From assembly GCF_008369935.1 (NCBI RefSeq), contig NZ_VTUZ01000028.1, positions 62,001 through 126,000 on the forward strand: a stretch of DNA of 64,000 bases, read 5' to 3'. Shown here in pieces: positions 26,162-35,745 of the stretch (position 1 is the stretch's first letter; every line of letters begins with the position of its first letter). The DNA is from Paraburkholderia panacisoli (GTDB lineage: Bacteria; Pseudomonadota; Gammaproteobacteria; Burkholderiales; Burkholderiaceae). The notes below the pieces were generated by a model that worked only from the letters and a program-made list of their open reading frames with translations, was not told the origin of the DNA and searched no databases. The position numbers were made by a program, and so were the translations under genes.

Positions 26162-29120
26162 TCAATGAAAATTCCGGCTTGTGGTCGGCAGTTCGCCCAG
26201 CAGATGCGACACGTCGACGAGCCGCTGCGCGACAAGGTGTCGGACGTCGCCCTCGCATTGCCACACGCCGTACACCGCGAGCAGCGACGACCCTAGCGCC
26301 TCGCGTCGCTGTCGCTCGAGGACCGACTGCCAGACGATGACGTTGACGGATCCCGTCTCGTCTTCGAGCGTCATGAACATCACGCCCTTCGCCGTGCCCG
26401 GGCGTTGCCGCACGGTCACGATTCCGCAGCCGCGCGCGAGCTGCCCATTGCGATAACGCATCAGTGCTTCCGCCGGCATCAGCCGCATCGAAAGCAGCTT
26501 CTTGCGCAGCAGGGCCAGCGGATGACGCCCGAGCGTCAGTCCCGTTGACCGGTAGTCGGCGATCAGGTCCTGTCCTTCGGTTGGCGCAACGAGCATGGGC
26601 GCGTCTTCTTCGCGTGCGGTCGCTCGCAGCAGGTCCTTGTCCGGCACCGCGGCCACAGCGGCCCATAGCGCCTGCCGCCGGTCGCCGGCGAGTGGTTTCA
26701 GCGCGTTCGCGGCAGCAAGTACCTGCAGATCGTGGCGATCCAGTTGCGCGCGGTTCGCGAGATCCGCGACATCACGGAACTGTCTGACAGCGCGCGCCGC
26801 TTCGATGCGCCGTGCAGCTTCTTCACGCATGCTGCGAACTACCGATAGCCCCAGCCGGACGGGCGCCATGCTGCCTTCGCCTTCCATCGTCGAGTCCCAG
26901 CCGCTGATGGTGACATCAACGGGCAGCACGTCGACGTAGTGACGCTTTGCATCCTGTACCAGTTGCGACGGCGAGTAGAAGCCCATCGGCTGGCTGTTGA
27001 GCATCGCGCACAGGAATGCTGCTGGCTCATGGCGTTTAAGCCAGCAGCTCGCATAGACGAGCAGCGCGAAGCTCGCCGCATGGCTTTCGGGAAAACCGTA
27101 TTCGCCGAAGCCCTGGATCTGCGCAAAGATCGACTCGGCAAACTCGCGGTCGTAGCCGCGCTGGAGCATGCCTTCAACGATGCGGTCGTGATAATGTTGC
27201 AGACCGCCCTTGCGCTTCCAGGCAGCCATCGCGCGGCGTAGCTGGTCAGCCTCACCGGCACTGAAACCGGCGGCGAGCATCGCGACCTGCATCACCTGCT
27301 CCTGAAAGATCGGCACGCCGAGCGTCCGCTTCAGTGCCTGCTCAACGTCGGGGCTCGGATACGACACAGGCTCGACGCCTTGCCGCCGGCGGAGATACGG
27401 ATGCACCATGCCGCCCTGAACCGGGCCAGGCCGCACGATCGCGACTTCAATCACGAGGTCGTAGAACTCGCGCGGCTTCAGGCGCGGCAGCATGCTCATC
27501 TGCGCACGGGACTCGATCTGGAACACGCCGATGGTATCTGCCGCGCAGATCATGTCATACGTCGCCTCGTCCTCGGGCGGAATGTCCTGCATCTCGAACG
27601 GCTCGTCGCGCTGCTGTGAGACGAGTTCAAGCGCGCGACGGATCGCCGACAGCATGCCCAGCGCGAGCACGTCAATCTTGAGCAGGCCGAGCGCTTCCAG
27701 GTCGTCCTTGTCCCACTCGATCACGCTTCGGTCCGGCATGGACGCATTCTCGATCGGAACCAGCCGTGAGAGCTTGCCGCGTGCGATCACGAAGCCGCCC
27801 GTGTGCTGCGACAGATGACGCGGAAAGCCGAGCAGCTGCGCGGCGAGCGTCGCCCACTGCTGGATCATCGGTGTCTCAGGATCAAGGCCGCTGGCGACGA
27901 ATCGATTGATCAAATCGGCACCCGAATCAAACCAGTGGTGCTCCTTCGCAACCCGATCGACGATGACCGGATCGACGCCCAGCGCCTTGCCGGAATCGCG
28001 AATGGCCGAGCGCGGGCGATAGGTCGTCACCGCAGCGGCGAGGGCTGCCCGCGTGCGCGTGTACTTGCGGTAGATGTACTGGATGACCTCTTCCCGACGC
28101 TGGTGCTCGAAGTCCACGTCGATGTCGGGCGGCTCACCTCTTTCCTTGCTGATGAACCGTTCGAACAGCATGCTGCTGCGTGCGGGATCGACCTCGGTGA
28201 CGCCGAGCACATAGCAGACCGCAGAGTTGGCGGCCGAGCCGCGCCCCTGACAGAGAATGCCCTCGTTGCGCGCAAACCGGACGATGTCATGCACGGTCAG
28301 GAAATACGCCTCGTACTTCAGGTCGGCGATGAGCGACAGTTCGTGCTCGATCTGCGACTGCACGTTGTGCGGGATCCCTTTCGGATACCGCCGCTGGGCG
28401 CCAAGATAGGTCTCGCGTCGCAGGTAGGCCGTTGGCGTGATCCCGGGCGGCGCGAGTTCGTCGGGGTATTCGTAGCGAAGCTCGTCCAGCTGGAACGAGC
28501 AGCGCGACGCGATGTTCAGCGTCTGCGCGAGAGCGTCTGCCGTGTACACGTTCGCAAGCCTGAGCCAGGTCGTCAAGGGCGCGTGCATGCAAGGTCAGTC
28601 CCATCCAGCAGCGGTCTTCGCCAAATGTTCGCACGGCCCATTCCGCCTGCGCGCCAAGCCGGTCTTCCTTTGCCGGAAATTCTGGCGTCAGGATGATCAG
28701 GCAGTCGGGTAAAGCCCGCAGGTGCTCGAAGGGCGCATCGGGGTGATCAAGATCGTGCGGATAGAGCAGATAGCGGCCCTTCGCCGTCCGGGTCCGTGCG
28801 AGGGTGATGAGCTCCGCCAGGTTGCCGTACCCGTCGCGGTTCTGTGCGATCGCCGTCAAGGCGAGGGCGGGCGAGCCGTCCGAACTGGTGACACGAAAGT
28901 GCGCGCCGACAAGCAGCTTGATGCCGGCCTCTTTCGCCGCCACGTGCGCGCGCACGATACCGGCGAGCGAACACTCGTCGGTGATGGCGATGGCCTCATA
29001 GCCGAGCTGGGCCGCGCGCGCGGCCAGTTCTTCTGCATGGGACGCACCGTGCAGGAACGAGAAGTTCGAAAAACAGACCAGCTCGGCATAGCCGGGCAGG
29101 CCGAAGAAACCGGGCGACAT
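26162..29120 (-). pseudogene. dnaE2: dnaE2/imuC error-prone polymerase, internally deleted and frameshifted
   Basis: Catalytic polymerase of the ImuABC mutasome. The first part (29120 to about 28570) encodes the PHP N-terminus (YAELVCFSNFSFLHGASHAEEL; IAITDECSLAG) up to LTLHARALDDL. The sequence then resumes in another frame at WLRLANVYTADALAQTL and continues intact to the C-terminus (VSHLLGELPTTSRNF). The C-family active-site acidic triad region PPDIDVDFEHQRREEVI is present. Relatives have about 55-60 residues between the junction points, so a deletion of roughly 170 bases plus a frame change is inferred. A restart at 28588 would give an 808-residue protein lacking the PHP domain. Start ATG 29120 is three bases after imuB. 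Confidence 0.85.
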
Positions 29121-29123
29121 GAT

Positions 29124-30611
29124 TTATCCGAAAAGGCCGTGTAGATACCAGCGCGGCTCGTCTTCATCGACGGCGCCGATGCGTTCCCGGAAAATCCAGT
29201 AACAGATGTGATCGTCGGCTTCGGCGACAAAGTAATCACGGGTGACCGGTTGACCGCCGAACCATCCGGCTTCGACGCGCTCGCCGGATGAGCGGGTGCG
29301 CAGCGGCGTTCCGTAGAAGGGCCGCTCGCCGCGCATCAGCAGTTTGATCGGCGCTTCCAGCAGCCACGCAGGCCGGGGCGTGTCGGTCGCCGGCGCGACA
29401 TATTTCGTCGCCCTGTCGGTGACCGGCACCCAGCGCGCGGCGACTTCCGGTCGATGATCCGCGACGGGCGCGGGCCGCAGGACGTTTTCCGCGCCCAGGC
29501 GCGCGACCAGCAGTTCGAGCAGCCGCGCGTGATCGGCCGCCGTGCCGCCGGGCTCGGGAAAAAGCGAGTCGGACGCGGGCTCCGCTTCCTTCACTTCCTG
29601 CACAACGAGCTGCAGCGCGATGACGGCCGCGGCCAGTTCGACGCGCGTGAGCCGCTCCTTGAGCAGCCGCACCAGGTGGTCCTCGCGCCACGTCGGCTCG
29701 GCCAGTGACACCTCGATCGGCGTGGGCTCAATGGCGTCGCGGCCGCGCTCATGCTCGAGCAGCAGCGCAATGCGGGTGACGGCGAACTGCTTCTGTGACA
29801 GCCAGCCCGTCAGTTGCACCACGAGCCTTCGGGCCGCAAAAAGACACGCTTCGGCGTGCTCGATGCGATCCGGCAATTCGACGCGGACCTGGAAAGTCGG
29901 CGGCGTCTCAAACCATTCATACACTTCGGGTGCCTCTCCATTGGCGCGGTCAAGCAGGTCGAGCAATGCCGTGCCGCAGCGTTTTTTCAGGCCTGCGCGC
30001 GGCAGGCGCAGGAGCTGGCCCACCGTCTCGCAGCCAATTCCGGTCAGCCAGTCGAGATGGCGGCGCGCAGGCGTCGGCAGGCTGACGGGTAAGCCCGCGA
30101 GCCGGCGGGACAGTGAATCGTGAGACAGCGCGACGCCGCCGCGATACCGCGCGAGCAGCCACGCCGCCTGTCCGGTGGGTGCAATGCCGATGCAGGCGGT
30201 GACGCCCATTGCGTTCGCGACGCGGCGCGCCATGCGACGCAGTGACCGTATGCCGCCAAAGAGCCGCAGACTGGCCGACACGTCGACGAGGACCGTGCTC
30301 TCTTCGGCAATGACCACCTGCGGCGACAGATTGAGCAGGCCCGTCGCGATCTCACGCAAGGCGTTCACTTCCGCCGTGCTGTCGCGCTCGTGCATCACCG
30401 TCGACGGCGCGAGCGTCAGCACACCGCCGCGCCGCATACCGAGGCAGACGCCCGCATCCCGCGCTCGCGGGTCGGCCGCGATGACGCGTTCCTTTTCGAG
30501 CACGGCGAGGCCTTCGGCTGCGTCATGAGCGTCACAGGCATCATGCGACCACTTCGGCCGGAACACTTCGAGGCACAACAACGGGAGATGGACGCCTATC
30601 CACAGTTGCAT
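29124..30611 (-). CDS. imuB: ImuB, Y-family polymerase-like mutasome protein
   Basis: A 495-residue Y-family polymerase homologue acting as the hub that ties ImuA and DnaE2 to the beta clamp. The N-terminus MQLWIGVHLPLLCLEVF lacks the first catalytic carboxylate of true Y polymerases. ESTVLVDVSASLRLFGG and GIAPTGQAAWLLAR are conserved family segments, followed by helix-hairpin-helix-like LTGIGCETVGQLLRLPRAGLKKR. The C-terminus (WYLHGLFG) is typical. It overlaps imuA by 71 bases and precedes dnaE2 by three, a tight operon. It appears full length, in contrast with the broken dnaE2. Confidence 0.9.
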   Translation of the reverse strand: MQLWIGVHLPLLCLEVFRPKWSHDACDAHDAAEGLAVLEKERVIAADPRARDAGVCLGMRRGGVLTLAPSTVMHERDSTAEVNALREIATGLLNLSPQVVIAEESTVLVDVSASLRLFGGIRSLRRMARRVANAMGVTACIGIAPTGQAAWLLARYRGGVALSHDSLSRRLAGLPVSLPTPARRHLDWLTGIGCETVGQLLRLPRAGLKKRCGTALLDLLDRANGEAPEVYEWFETPPTFQVRVELPDRIEHAEACLFAARRLVVQLTGWLSQKQFAVTRIALLLEHERGRDAIEPTPIEVSLAEPTWREDHLVRLLKERLTRVELAAAVIALQLVVQEVKEAEPASDSLFPEPGGTAADHARLLELLVARLGAENVLRPAPVADHRPEVAARWVPVTDRATKYVAPATDTPRPAWLLEAPIKLLMRGERPFYGTPLRTRSSGERVEAGWFGGQPVTRDYFVAEADDHICYWIFRERIGAVDEDEPRWYLHGLFG

Positions 30612-31248
30612 TGCGTTTTACGTTCAGGATCGGAGAGGGCGTCAGAGGGACAAACAGCGGCTCATCGCGTGCAGGGCCGCGGCGTTTCAGAAACTCGATG
30701 TCGACACCGCCTTTCGCCGCGCGGATTGCGAGCCGCAGTGGGGCGGGCGATGCCTCGCGCGTCGTCGCCAGTGGCCGCAGCATGAAAAACAGGGACTCGG
30801 AGGCCTGCGCTGCGAGGTGTAGCCGTCGCAGGGATTCCGGTCGCACGTGGTTCTGCCAGAACAGCAGCGCACCGCACGTGCCTGCGCGCAGGATCTGCTC
30901 GGCCGCCCAGAGCGCGTCTGCCGCTTTCGGGGCCTTTACTGTCATCAGGTTTTTCGGGTCGAGGCCCCACCAGGCGAACGCCGTCGGTTGCAGTTCATGC
31001 GGCGGGTGGAGCAGGGCAACCGGCTTCGACCCAAGGCGTTCGAGCGCGGGCCGGAGTAACCGCAATTCGCCACAGCCGGTCTGCTGCACGAGCAGATCCG
31101 TCAGTGCGCCACGCGGCCAGCCGCCGCCCGGCAGTTCCGCGGCGAGGTTCGCGTCACCGCAGTCGACGACGCGCGAGGCGGCGCGCGCGAGCTGGTTTCC
31201 CCTCCAGAGATCGGGATGGATTGCTTCCGGCAGCGGTACCGCGGTCAC
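30541..31248 (-). CDS. imuA: ImuA, SOS mutasome accessory protein
   Basis: RecA-like accessory protein of the ImuABC translesion system, 235 residues. GTG 31248 is chosen because GGGGAGG lies six bases upstream and the LexA box lies 20 bases beyond it. The longer open frame would run through the LexA box. Features include VDCGDANLAAELPGGGWPRGALTDLL near the N-terminus, LRPALERLG and CGALLFWQNHVRPESLRRL. The walker-like region is degenerate, as usual for the family. It is the first gene of imuA-imuB-dnaE2. Confidence 0.88.
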   Translation of the reverse strand: MTAVPLPEAIHPDLWRGNQLARAASRVVDCGDANLAAELPGGGWPRGALTDLLVQQTGCGELRLLRPALERLGSKPVALLHPPHELQPTAFAWWGLDPKNLMTVKAPKAADALWAAEQILRAGTCGALLFWQNHVRPESLRRLHLAAQASESLFFMLRPLATTREASPAPLRLAIRAAKGGVDIEFLKRRGPARDEPLFVPLTPSPILNVKRNATVDRRPSPVVVPRSVPAEVVA

Positions 31249-31267
31249 GACTGCCTCCCCGAAAGTA

Positions 31268-31283
31268 CTGTATAGATATACAG
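31268..31283. promoter_or_regulatory. LexA box controlling imuABC
   Basis: CTGTATAGATATACAG is a full CTGT-N8-ACAG SOS box with an AT-rich alternating centre. It lies 20 bases upstream of the imuA start codon. It predicts LexA repression and induction by DNA damage. Confidence 0.9.
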
Positions 31284-32161
31284 TAGTATATCCTGGCTGG
31301 GGCGTCAGTAAAGACCCGGTCATGTTACGCCGCGCTAATTCGTCCCTTTCAGTTTGACCAACCTCCGCTGGTGGTCGATTCGAACATCCAGCCGACACAA
31401 TGTGAGAGTCGCAGTGCCCGCCAGGAGCGTCAGCCCGGCCTTCCGATCCCGAATTACCTCACCCTCCGGATACGTCGATTGCCCGCGGCGGGTTCAGGCT
31501 CGCGGTAAGGTGGGCAAGTCTGGCCCAGCTATCGCTGGTGTCGCAGCCCGTCTAAGCACAAAAGTGCTTGAAGTCGTCGAGGGCAGTGTGGGCCAGATCG
31601 TTTTGCGGAAGATGGTCGCCGACCGCGAGGCGAAGCAGTTCGTCGGGCTTTCCGAAGCACATGGTGATTCTCCGTTTGACAGGAAACGGCGAGCAAAAGC
31701 GATTCCTTCCGGTTGGTTCCGATGGATGAGTAGGTTGTGGCAGGCTCGGAAAAGCAATGCGACGATAGTCGGCCGTTCTGCCATGGCAGGCAGGCGTTTT
31801 CGACAGGGTGGTCGAGTGGGGCCCCGTGCGCGGTGTTCCGGAGGTCGACGCCATGGTGTCGGACGTGCAATCAGTCCCCGGGTGATCAGGGCAAATCTGG
31901 CCAGTGCCGACGAGTATCGGACCTGAGGCTGCCGACGGTCCGGAGGGGCGACAGATCGGTCGCCGGATGGCGCGACCGGGTCACACGCTGGCACCGGACG
32001 CTGCCAGATCGGGCAGCGCCCTTTTGCATTCGGCAGATCGGTCAACGGCCAGTGGCCGGCGGGAAAAGAGGTCGACGCCAGTCAGGAATGACGCCTCGCG
32101 GAGGACGCCCCCTGGCGCGCGTCACACGTGCGTTTGCTGACGGGGAAGACGCAGAAAGCAC
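31284..32161. other. Mostly non-coding stretch behind the imu promoter
   Basis: No protein above about 40 residues is convincing here. Long frames on both strands are GC-rich, mutually overlapping and without ribosome binding sites. One small minus-strand frame with a good ribosome binding site is listed separately (31552-31662). Confidence 0.4.
31552..31662 (-). CDS. Possible 36-residue small protein
   Basis: An open frame starting MCFGKPDELLRLAVGDHLP, with GGAG eight bases before ATG 31662. The peptide is amphipathic and ends DDFKHFCA. Acceptance rests on the ribosome binding site and reasonable composition only; no family or homologue is claimed. Confidence 0.3.
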   Translation of the reverse strand: MCFGKPDELLRLAVGDHLPQNDLAHTALDDFKHFCA

Positions 32162-32185
32162 AACGGGCCTTGCGGCCCGTTGTCT
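32162..32185 (-). terminator. Hairpin terminator after the 32188-33197 operon
   Basis: ACAACGGGCC (32162-32171) pairs perfectly with GGCCCGTTGT (32176-32185) around a four-base loop, immediately after the stop of the 62-residue gene. On the minus strand it is followed by GCTTTCT, so the U-tract is weak, but the position is right. Confidence 0.65.
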
Positions 32186-32187
32186 GA

Positions 32188-32376
32188 TCAGCGCTCAAGC
32201 CGCCATTCTGGCAGCTCGGGAAATGCACTTCGTGTCGATGTTTTCGCCCGCTTGCGCAGTTGCGCCTTCATTTCGGAAGTGACCACGACCTTTTTCTTGC
32301 TGGAGCGCGAAACACGCACCACGACGGTCGGTGGGGGCGCCACATCCGGCTTGGGCTTCTTCAGGGTTTCGCTCAT
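32188..32376 (-). CDS. Small basic protein, second gene of a two-gene operon
   Basis: A 62-residue strongly basic protein with a Pro/Lys-rich front and a central VVVRVSRSSKKKVVVTSEMKAQLRKRAK stretch split by short turns. Its ATG overlaps the stop of the preceding gene (ATGA), so the two are coupled. A hairpin terminator follows. The charge suggests nucleic-acid or acidic-protein binding, but no family is recognised. Confidence 0.55.
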   Translation of the reverse strand: MSETLKKPKPDVAPPPTVVVRVSRSSKKKVVVTSEMKAQLRKRAKTSTRSAFPELPEWRLER

Positions 32377-33197
32377 ATCAGCTCCTTTTCACTAAGATAG
32401 TCTAGCAGCTTTGTCCAGGCGGGGCTTTGCGCTGCCAGGTCGAACTCCATCCACCGCTGCGTTCCGTTGTCATACCACCACTGCCTATCGATCGCCAGCA
32501 GTTCCTGGACCGAAATGCACGCGGCGAACTCGAGACGCGCCGCGGTTTCTTCCGGCTCCAGCGGCGCATCGAACCCAAGCTTTGGCCAGAAAAAGTAACC
32601 GATCATCTCCGGATTGTGTCCATGGCCACCCCCTGCAATCAGCGAGATGCGGGTGAAACCAAGCCGGTGGGCAATCATGGCGCACAGCGCAAACGTGACT
32701 GTGCCGAGATAGTCCGGTGCCTGCCGTCGGAGAAAGAAGTGATCGACGTGGACGGCGCGCGCCATGTCTGCCTGCCCCTCAACGGGCTGGGCGGCCGGAG
32801 GATCGATTTCGCCCAACGGTACCTGGTCAGCATCACCGAAATGCAATGATGTCCCGTCACCCTCTTCGAGATAGATGCCAATCCGGTTCTTGTGTCCTTC
32901 GCCGATTACCTCGCGGTTTATGACGGTGAAGTAGGTGCCGGGCGGCGCATCGTCCAGTCCGATGTTGTGCTGTTCCTGCTCAACGACACGCGAACAGTCG
33001 AAGACCATCAGAAGCTGCGCAGCTTGGCGGCTTGTCAGCGTGACGTCATCGAGCTGGAACGTAGAGGCTTCGTCCAGATCCTTGCCCTGAAACCGGAAGA
33101 TCCCGTTCAAGTGCAGGGCGGCCGTGGGCAAAGCGCACAGCGCCTCGTAGGCCGCGCGCAGTGTCTTTTCAAAAAAATCGGTTGTGGGAAGGGTCAT
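32373..33197 (-). CDS. Hypothetical protein with possible GNAT-like core
   Basis: A 274-residue protein. The segment about 165-225 (LCAMIAHRLGFTRISLIAGGGH, then MIGYFFWPKLGFDAPL) has the look of a GNAT-type fold, with a GFTRISL strand and a tyrosine/tryptophan-rich final segment, but acetyl-CoA-binding residues are not clear. The end WWYDNGTQRWMEFDL is aromatic-rich. It is coupled through ATGA to the small basic protein. A modifying enzyme with a small partner is one reading; this is inference. Confidence 0.5.
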   Translation of the reverse strand: MTLPTTDFFEKTLRAAYEALCALPTAALHLNGIFRFQGKDLDEASTFQLDDVTLTSRQAAQLLMVFDCSRVVEQEQHNIGLDDAPPGTYFTVINREVIGEGHKNRIGIYLEEGDGTSLHFGDADQVPLGEIDPPAAQPVEGQADMARAVHVDHFFLRRQAPDYLGTVTFALCAMIAHRLGFTRISLIAGGGHGHNPEMIGYFFWPKLGFDAPLEPEETAARLEFAACISVQELLAIDRQWWYDNGTQRWMEFDLAAQSPAWTKLLDYLSEKELI

Positions 33198-33875
33198 CGG
33201 CAGAGCGGTTCAGGAGGACACCGCATTCTAGCTCTGGCATCCGCATGTCAAGGATTCTGGTCACCTGGCGCCGGCCGTCACCCCGACTTTGCGCGAAGCT
33301 GGCGGCACCAGAAGGCGCGGAAGATTGGTGTTGTCGCGGGCAAGCTCGTGCAGGAAGCGATGACGACCGGACTGACATGGGAAGAGATCGCCGCCGCGTT
33401 TGGCCTGGCCGCAAAAGCGACCGCGCAGGCTGCCGCGAGTGCGGGCGATGCGCCGACGTCTGAATGTGTTGCACGTGCGCGCAGCTGTTTCGAAGGTGCC
33501 TTTGCGCAGGACGTGCACGTTGTCATTGCGGATGGCGGTGCGCCAAAGCGCGACGCCGAAGCCGACGGGAATCCGCTTCTGGCAATTGCCCACCGGCGCC
33601 AGGGGTCCAAACTCCATTGAGCCGCAGGCGCTCTCCACGCCGCGGATACGCTCCCACACTTTGATCAGTATTCCGGAGAAAACCCGGGAGAAAAAATCCG
33701 GCCTCCGTGAGCCTGCCGCACCCTCTTCCAGATGACTCCCTCACCGGTTAGCCCGGCGAGGCAGGTCGGTGGCAAGTCGACCTGACAGGGCGCAGTTTTT
33801 GTGCGTACCGGAACCCATTCACGCCGACGCGCTTTCTGCGACATGGCGCGAGGGGGCCAGCACGCTACCACAGGC
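33198..33875. other. Intergenic stretch with a possible gene remnant
   Basis: A plus-strand frame (about 33316-33480) reads KIGVVAGKLVQEAMTTGLTWEEIAAAFGLAAK, which resembles the helical part of a small regulator. It lacks a start with a ribosome binding site and degrades quickly. Otherwise nothing is recognised. Confidence 0.35.
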
Positions 33876-35249
33876 TCATAGCAGGATCGCCTGCTGCAGC
33901 AGTTCCAGAGCTTTCAGTTCGTCCAGGTGACCCGTGCGTGCCTTGCCTGCCAGCGTCTTGATCAAGGCTTCCGCTATGGGCTCAATACCGTGAAGATTGT
34001 CCAGGCTCGTAACTGAAGCGAAGGGGAGCGCCTCAGGGTTTCGTTGCGGTACTGCGGACGTGGCGAACGACTCTGGGGTTGCCAGTGTAGCTGCCGGGGC
34101 CCCGTCACCACTTTCTTCAGGCAGGCGACCGGTAACGTCGTCGGGAAAACCATTTACATGATCTTGCGCGCTGGTAACGATCGTCTCTTTCTCTCCCGTG
34201 ACATCCGCTGAAACAGTTGAGCTTTCTGGATCGCCCGCCCGCGTGCGCCGCGCACGCGTCTTCGTACCGGGGGCCTTCACCGGCATGTCGTCGTTTGTTG
34301 CGGGCGCAAGCGATTCGTGCTGCTGAGCGGATACGCGTCCGCGCGTCGCAGGCGCAAGCATACGCGACACCGACGCCGGAATATCGTCTTCGGAGCGCGG
34401 GGTGTCCAGCCAGCCGGATGGCAATCCCAGTCGCGCCGTGAAACGGTTTGCTTCGACAGTGTCCATGCGCTTCTTGCCATGCAACCGGTGGGCCATGTTG
34501 GACCCACTGAGTTCCATGACCACACCCAGTCTTGCTTTTGAACCGTTGCGACTCGTGAGAACGTGGAGGTTCGCGCGGCGGATGTTTTCTACGTCGGCGC
34601 CATCGTTGAGTGCCAGTGACTGCTGCTGGGCCGCTTCAGGGGGCGTGCTGTGTTTCGAACGCGAAGCCTTTCGCGGCGCACGAGCTTCGGGCCGTCCAGC
34701 CGTTTCGCCAGGACTGGTCTTGACGGCCCTGGGTGTACCGCCGGTTGCTTTCCTTGGCATTTGCGCTTCCTCGGACAAACTGTCTTCAAGAGATGGTTGC
34801 GGGTCGACTGTCAGGGCAGAAGCCGGCTTGAATGCTTCGGACTCGCCGTCTTGTCCGTCGTCTGTTTGAATGAAGTCGAGTGGTGACTTCAGGCGAGCGA
34901 TGGTCTCCGCCGCGAGCCCAGGATTGGGCTGGTCAAAAAAGCCATCCGGCAAACCAAGTGTGGTTTCCATGTGAAAGGCGGTCTCGGGTGTGAACCTTTC
35001 GCCCTTCAGCAGTTCGGCCACGCGCGTCATGCTGGATTCAAGCGCGATGGCAATATTCTCCGCGCCTACCGTATCGACCAGAAACTGGAACGATCGTATC
35101 TTGAAAATGGAGGCGGTCTGGACGGAGTCTTGAGCAGGCGCCTTCACATACGGTGGTCTCGGCCGATTGGGCTGAGACTTCTTTTCGTGGCGAGCCTGGC
35201 GTTGCCCGCTGTCGCGGGATCCCGCATATCGCCCGCGGGCTTGATTCAT
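33876..35249 (-). CDS. Large regulator-like protein with two divergent HTH modules
   Basis: A 457-residue protein with two related modules. Module 1 (about 50-110) contains ENIAIALESSMTRVAELLKG then FHMETTLGLPDGFFDQP. Module 2 (about 215-280) contains KARLGVVMELSGSNMAHRLHG then NRFTARLGLPSGWLDTP. Both follow the XRE-type pattern of HTH helices followed by a GLP-G-(F/W)-(F/L)-D signature. Long disordered, Ala/Pro/Thr-rich linkers separate them, and the C-terminus is helical (LIKTLAGKARTGHLDELKAL). ATG 35249 has GGAG about eight bases upstream, better than ATG 35264. A DNA-binding role is inferred. Confidence 0.6.
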   Translation of the reverse strand: MNQARGRYAGSRDSGQRQARHEKKSQPNRPRPPYVKAPAQDSVQTASIFKIRSFQFLVDTVGAENIAIALESSMTRVAELLKGERFTPETAFHMETTLGLPDGFFDQPNPGLAAETIARLKSPLDFIQTDDGQDGESEAFKPASALTVDPQPSLEDSLSEEAQMPRKATGGTPRAVKTSPGETAGRPEARAPRKASRSKHSTPPEAAQQQSLALNDGADVENIRRANLHVLTSRNGSKARLGVVMELSGSNMAHRLHGKKRMDTVEANRFTARLGLPSGWLDTPRSEDDIPASVSRMLAPATRGRVSAQQHESLAPATNDDMPVKAPGTKTRARRTRAGDPESSTVSADVTGEKETIVTSAQDHVNGFPDDVTGRLPEESGDGAPAATLATPESFATSAVPQRNPEALPFASVTSLDNLHGIEPIAEALIKTLAGKARTGHLDELKALELLQQAILL

Positions 35250-35264
35250 AAAGTAGGGCTCCAT

Positions 35265-35745
35265 GCGATCGTTGATATCCGGCAGATGCTTATTATAGAC
35301 GCGGCAATGTTGGTATTTGATGTGTCATTCGCGCCATGAGGCGTAAATGTACTCCGGGGTGAGGATAGCGGACTCCTTGAAGTACCCGTTCCCTGAGAGT
35401 GGGTATGAAATGTAGAGGATAACGAATGAAGTCCAGCAGGAATTTCAGGTAACCATTCATGGATCCGCCATGAACCCGGCGCCCTGGTCGACGGTGCCGA
35501 CGGCAAGCCGATATCTCTTTCAAGGCAGGGCGTGGCATTCTGATTATCACAGGAATCGGCGCTTCGGCGAATGGAGCGGGGCCTCTACTGACCTGCCTAT
35601 CACGCTGGCCGCCGTCGACCGGCAGGTCGACCACCCGACCTTATTCGAGCGCAACGTACTTCGCCTGACAAGTCCTTGATGAGGATTTTCAGTATTTGGG
35701 AATAGACAACATACCCGGAAACGTCAAATTTACCAAGCCGAAACA
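35265..35745. other. Intergenic stretch upstream of the two-HTH regulator
   Basis: No gene is supported. It contains the promoter region of the minus-strand regulator and ends at the left inverted repeat of the IS630 element. Confidence 0.4.

Noticed and set aside
27803..28696. 297-codon plus-strand frame opposite dnaE2
   Set aside because: It is antisense to a clear polymerase; arginine/valine-rich shadow.
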